Source: CAZUAQ01 sp964618455
GTDB taxonomy: Bacteria; Planctomycetota; Phycisphaerae; UBA1845; PWPN01
Direction: 5' to 3'
Assembly: GCA_964618455.1 (NCBI GenBank)
Contig: CAZUAQ010000044.1
Coordinates: forward strand, 1-44,179
DNA: 44,179 bases
The notes under the pieces: model-generated
Told to the model about the DNA's origin: nothing
Database searches by the model: none
Seen by the model: only the letters and a program-made list of their open reading frames with translations
Program-made: the position numbers and the translations under genes
Shown: positions 43,465 through 44,179 of the stretch, piece by piece
Numbering within the stretch: position 1 is the first letter of the stretch
Layout: each line of letters starts with the position of its first letter

Positions 43465-43950
43465 CTATCTTGCTGAGAGGATAGCCTGTAGCTCGGTATT
43501 CCCCATGATAGTGGCAGTATCGAGAGCAGAAAAACCATGTGCGTTCTTCTTGTTGGGGTCAGCACCGTACTCCAGAAGAGCACCTATAGTCTCAGTCTTG
43601 CCTTGACAACTCATCACACAACGCCATAGAGGAGTGTTACCAAAGCTATCAGCCAAATCCACTTCTGCTCCTGACTCTAGAAGAACCTTTACTATCTCGG
43701 TCTTTTGGTCTCGTGCGGCAAAATGGAGTGCAGACCACTTTTGACCAGAATCCTGTAGATTAACATTCGCACCCTGTTTCAGAAGAAGAGCGACCGTCTC
43801 TTTGTCTGCATCATCATCAAGAACAGCATGCATAAGGGCAGTTCTTCCATCACCATCTGTCGCATCAATCCCGACCCGCTCCAGAATCTCACATAGCGAG
43901 CTGTATTCTTTACGATATACAGCATCAATGGCATTCTCAATGCTCTCCAT
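43465..43950 (-). CDS. Ankyrin-repeat protein, likely toxin immunity protein
   Basis: This 161-residue protein is made of about four ankyrin repeats, for example DGRTALMHAVLDD, SALHFAARDQKTEIVKVLLE, NTPLWRCVMSCQGK and SALDTATIMGN. No signal or membrane helix is seen. Its ATG (43950-43948) overlaps the TAA of the toxin gene upstream by one base, so translation is probably coupled. Ankyrin proteins occur as immunity partners in polymorphic toxin systems (known from surveys of such loci), and the position right after a toxin C-terminus fits. Its bases are visibly AT-richer than the rest of the window, suggesting transfer. Confidence 0.75.
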   Translation of the reverse strand: MESIENAIDAVYRKEYSSLCEILERVGIDATDGDGRTALMHAVLDDDADKETVALLLKQGANVNLQDSGQKWSALHFAARDQKTEIVKVLLESGAEVDLADSFGNTPLWRCVMSCQGKTETIGALLEYGADPNKKNAHGFSALDTATIMGNTELQAILSAR

Positions 43951-44179
43951 TAGTCAATCCCCGGTTTCTCAAACTGATGTCCCATGTTCGGTGCCGGGTC
44001 TTCCATCTGGAACCATTCGGGATGGTCATTCACCCAGTCATTGAACTCTTTCTGAGTCATGCCCTTTGCCTCGGCTTCCTTCACCAGACGACGATGTTCA
44101 CGACCATACTTGTGCCCATAATGAGGTTTTGTAATGGTTCAGCCTGAATTGGAGAGTCAGGCGACGCGCCTAATACACA
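43950..44179 (-). pseudogene. 3' end of a polymorphic-toxin nuclease (HNH/EndoVII, GH-E-like), frameshifted
   Basis: The minus strand ends in a frame reading KPHYGHKYGREHRRLVKEA, then GMTQKEFNDWVNDHPEWFQM, then PNMGHQFEKPGID and TAA. It resembles the C-terminal nuclease of LXG/Rhs-type polymorphic toxins (HNH/EndoVII superfamily, conserved Gly-His and Glu). This frame is closed by TGA at 44141-44139. The upstream frame is open to the edge and reads LGASPDSPIQAEPLQ. Adding one base to the TTTT run (44127-44130) joins both as AEPLQKPHYGHKYG. The gene is thus frameshifted or the sequence has an error. The start lies beyond the window. The ankyrin gene follows with a one-base overlap. Confidence 0.62.

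Overview
The window looks like a chromosomal segment of a GC-rich Planctomycetes-type bacterium, most likely near Phycisphaerae. This is an inference from high GC, a loosely packed gene order, many secreted or lipoprotein carbohydrate-active proteins, and a lipoprotein with a GHPPI-type linker. No rRNA, CRISPR array or insertion sequence was seen.

Region 1 (1-2574): the 3' end of a YjbQ-family gene, endonuclease IV (nfo), a convergent sugar-isomerase-like TIM barrel and a DUF309 protein. Region 2 (2615-10011, minus strand) is a housekeeping run read right to left: a promoter near 10000, tRNA-Gln(UUG), glmU, prs, rplY, pth, rpsF, ssb, rplI, dnaB. rpsF starts with TTG and carries a 15-bp tandem repeat encoding an RDRGD tail. 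rpsR, often found between ssb and rplI, is absent.

Region 3 (10163-31690) is accessory metabolism and envelope: an MBL-fold hydrolase, two very large secreted proteins of probable carbohydrate function, a PTS EIIA-like protein beside a CLC channel with CBS domains, a YceH-family protein, a gamma-carbonic-anhydrase-like protein, a two-TM coiled-coil protein, an MscS channel with a duplicated periplasmic module, lipoproteins, an enolase-superfamily enzyme, a QueC-like PP-loop enzyme, xylose isomerase (xylA) with a clear terminator, and a 4-oxalocrotonate tautomerase gene with TAA at codon 3.

Region 4 (31911-42554) is a surface-polysaccharide locus: two glycosyltransferases, a Wzm/Wzt-like ABC exporter, a 1027-residue methyltransferase/coiled-coil/CgeB-like/GT fusion, a heparinase-like lipoprotein and UDP-GlcNAc 2-epimerase. 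Together they could make the sugar nucleotide, assemble and cap a glycan, export it and trim it.

Region 5 (42720-44179): tRNA-Val(UAC) with its own promoter, an unknown 122-residue protein, then a visibly AT-richer segment with an ankyrin-repeat protein directly downstream of the frameshifted 3' end of a polymorphic-toxin nuclease. This looks like the edge of a toxin-immunity island beside a tRNA gene and is the most interesting part of the window, together with the tautomerase nonsense codon and the rpsF repeat.
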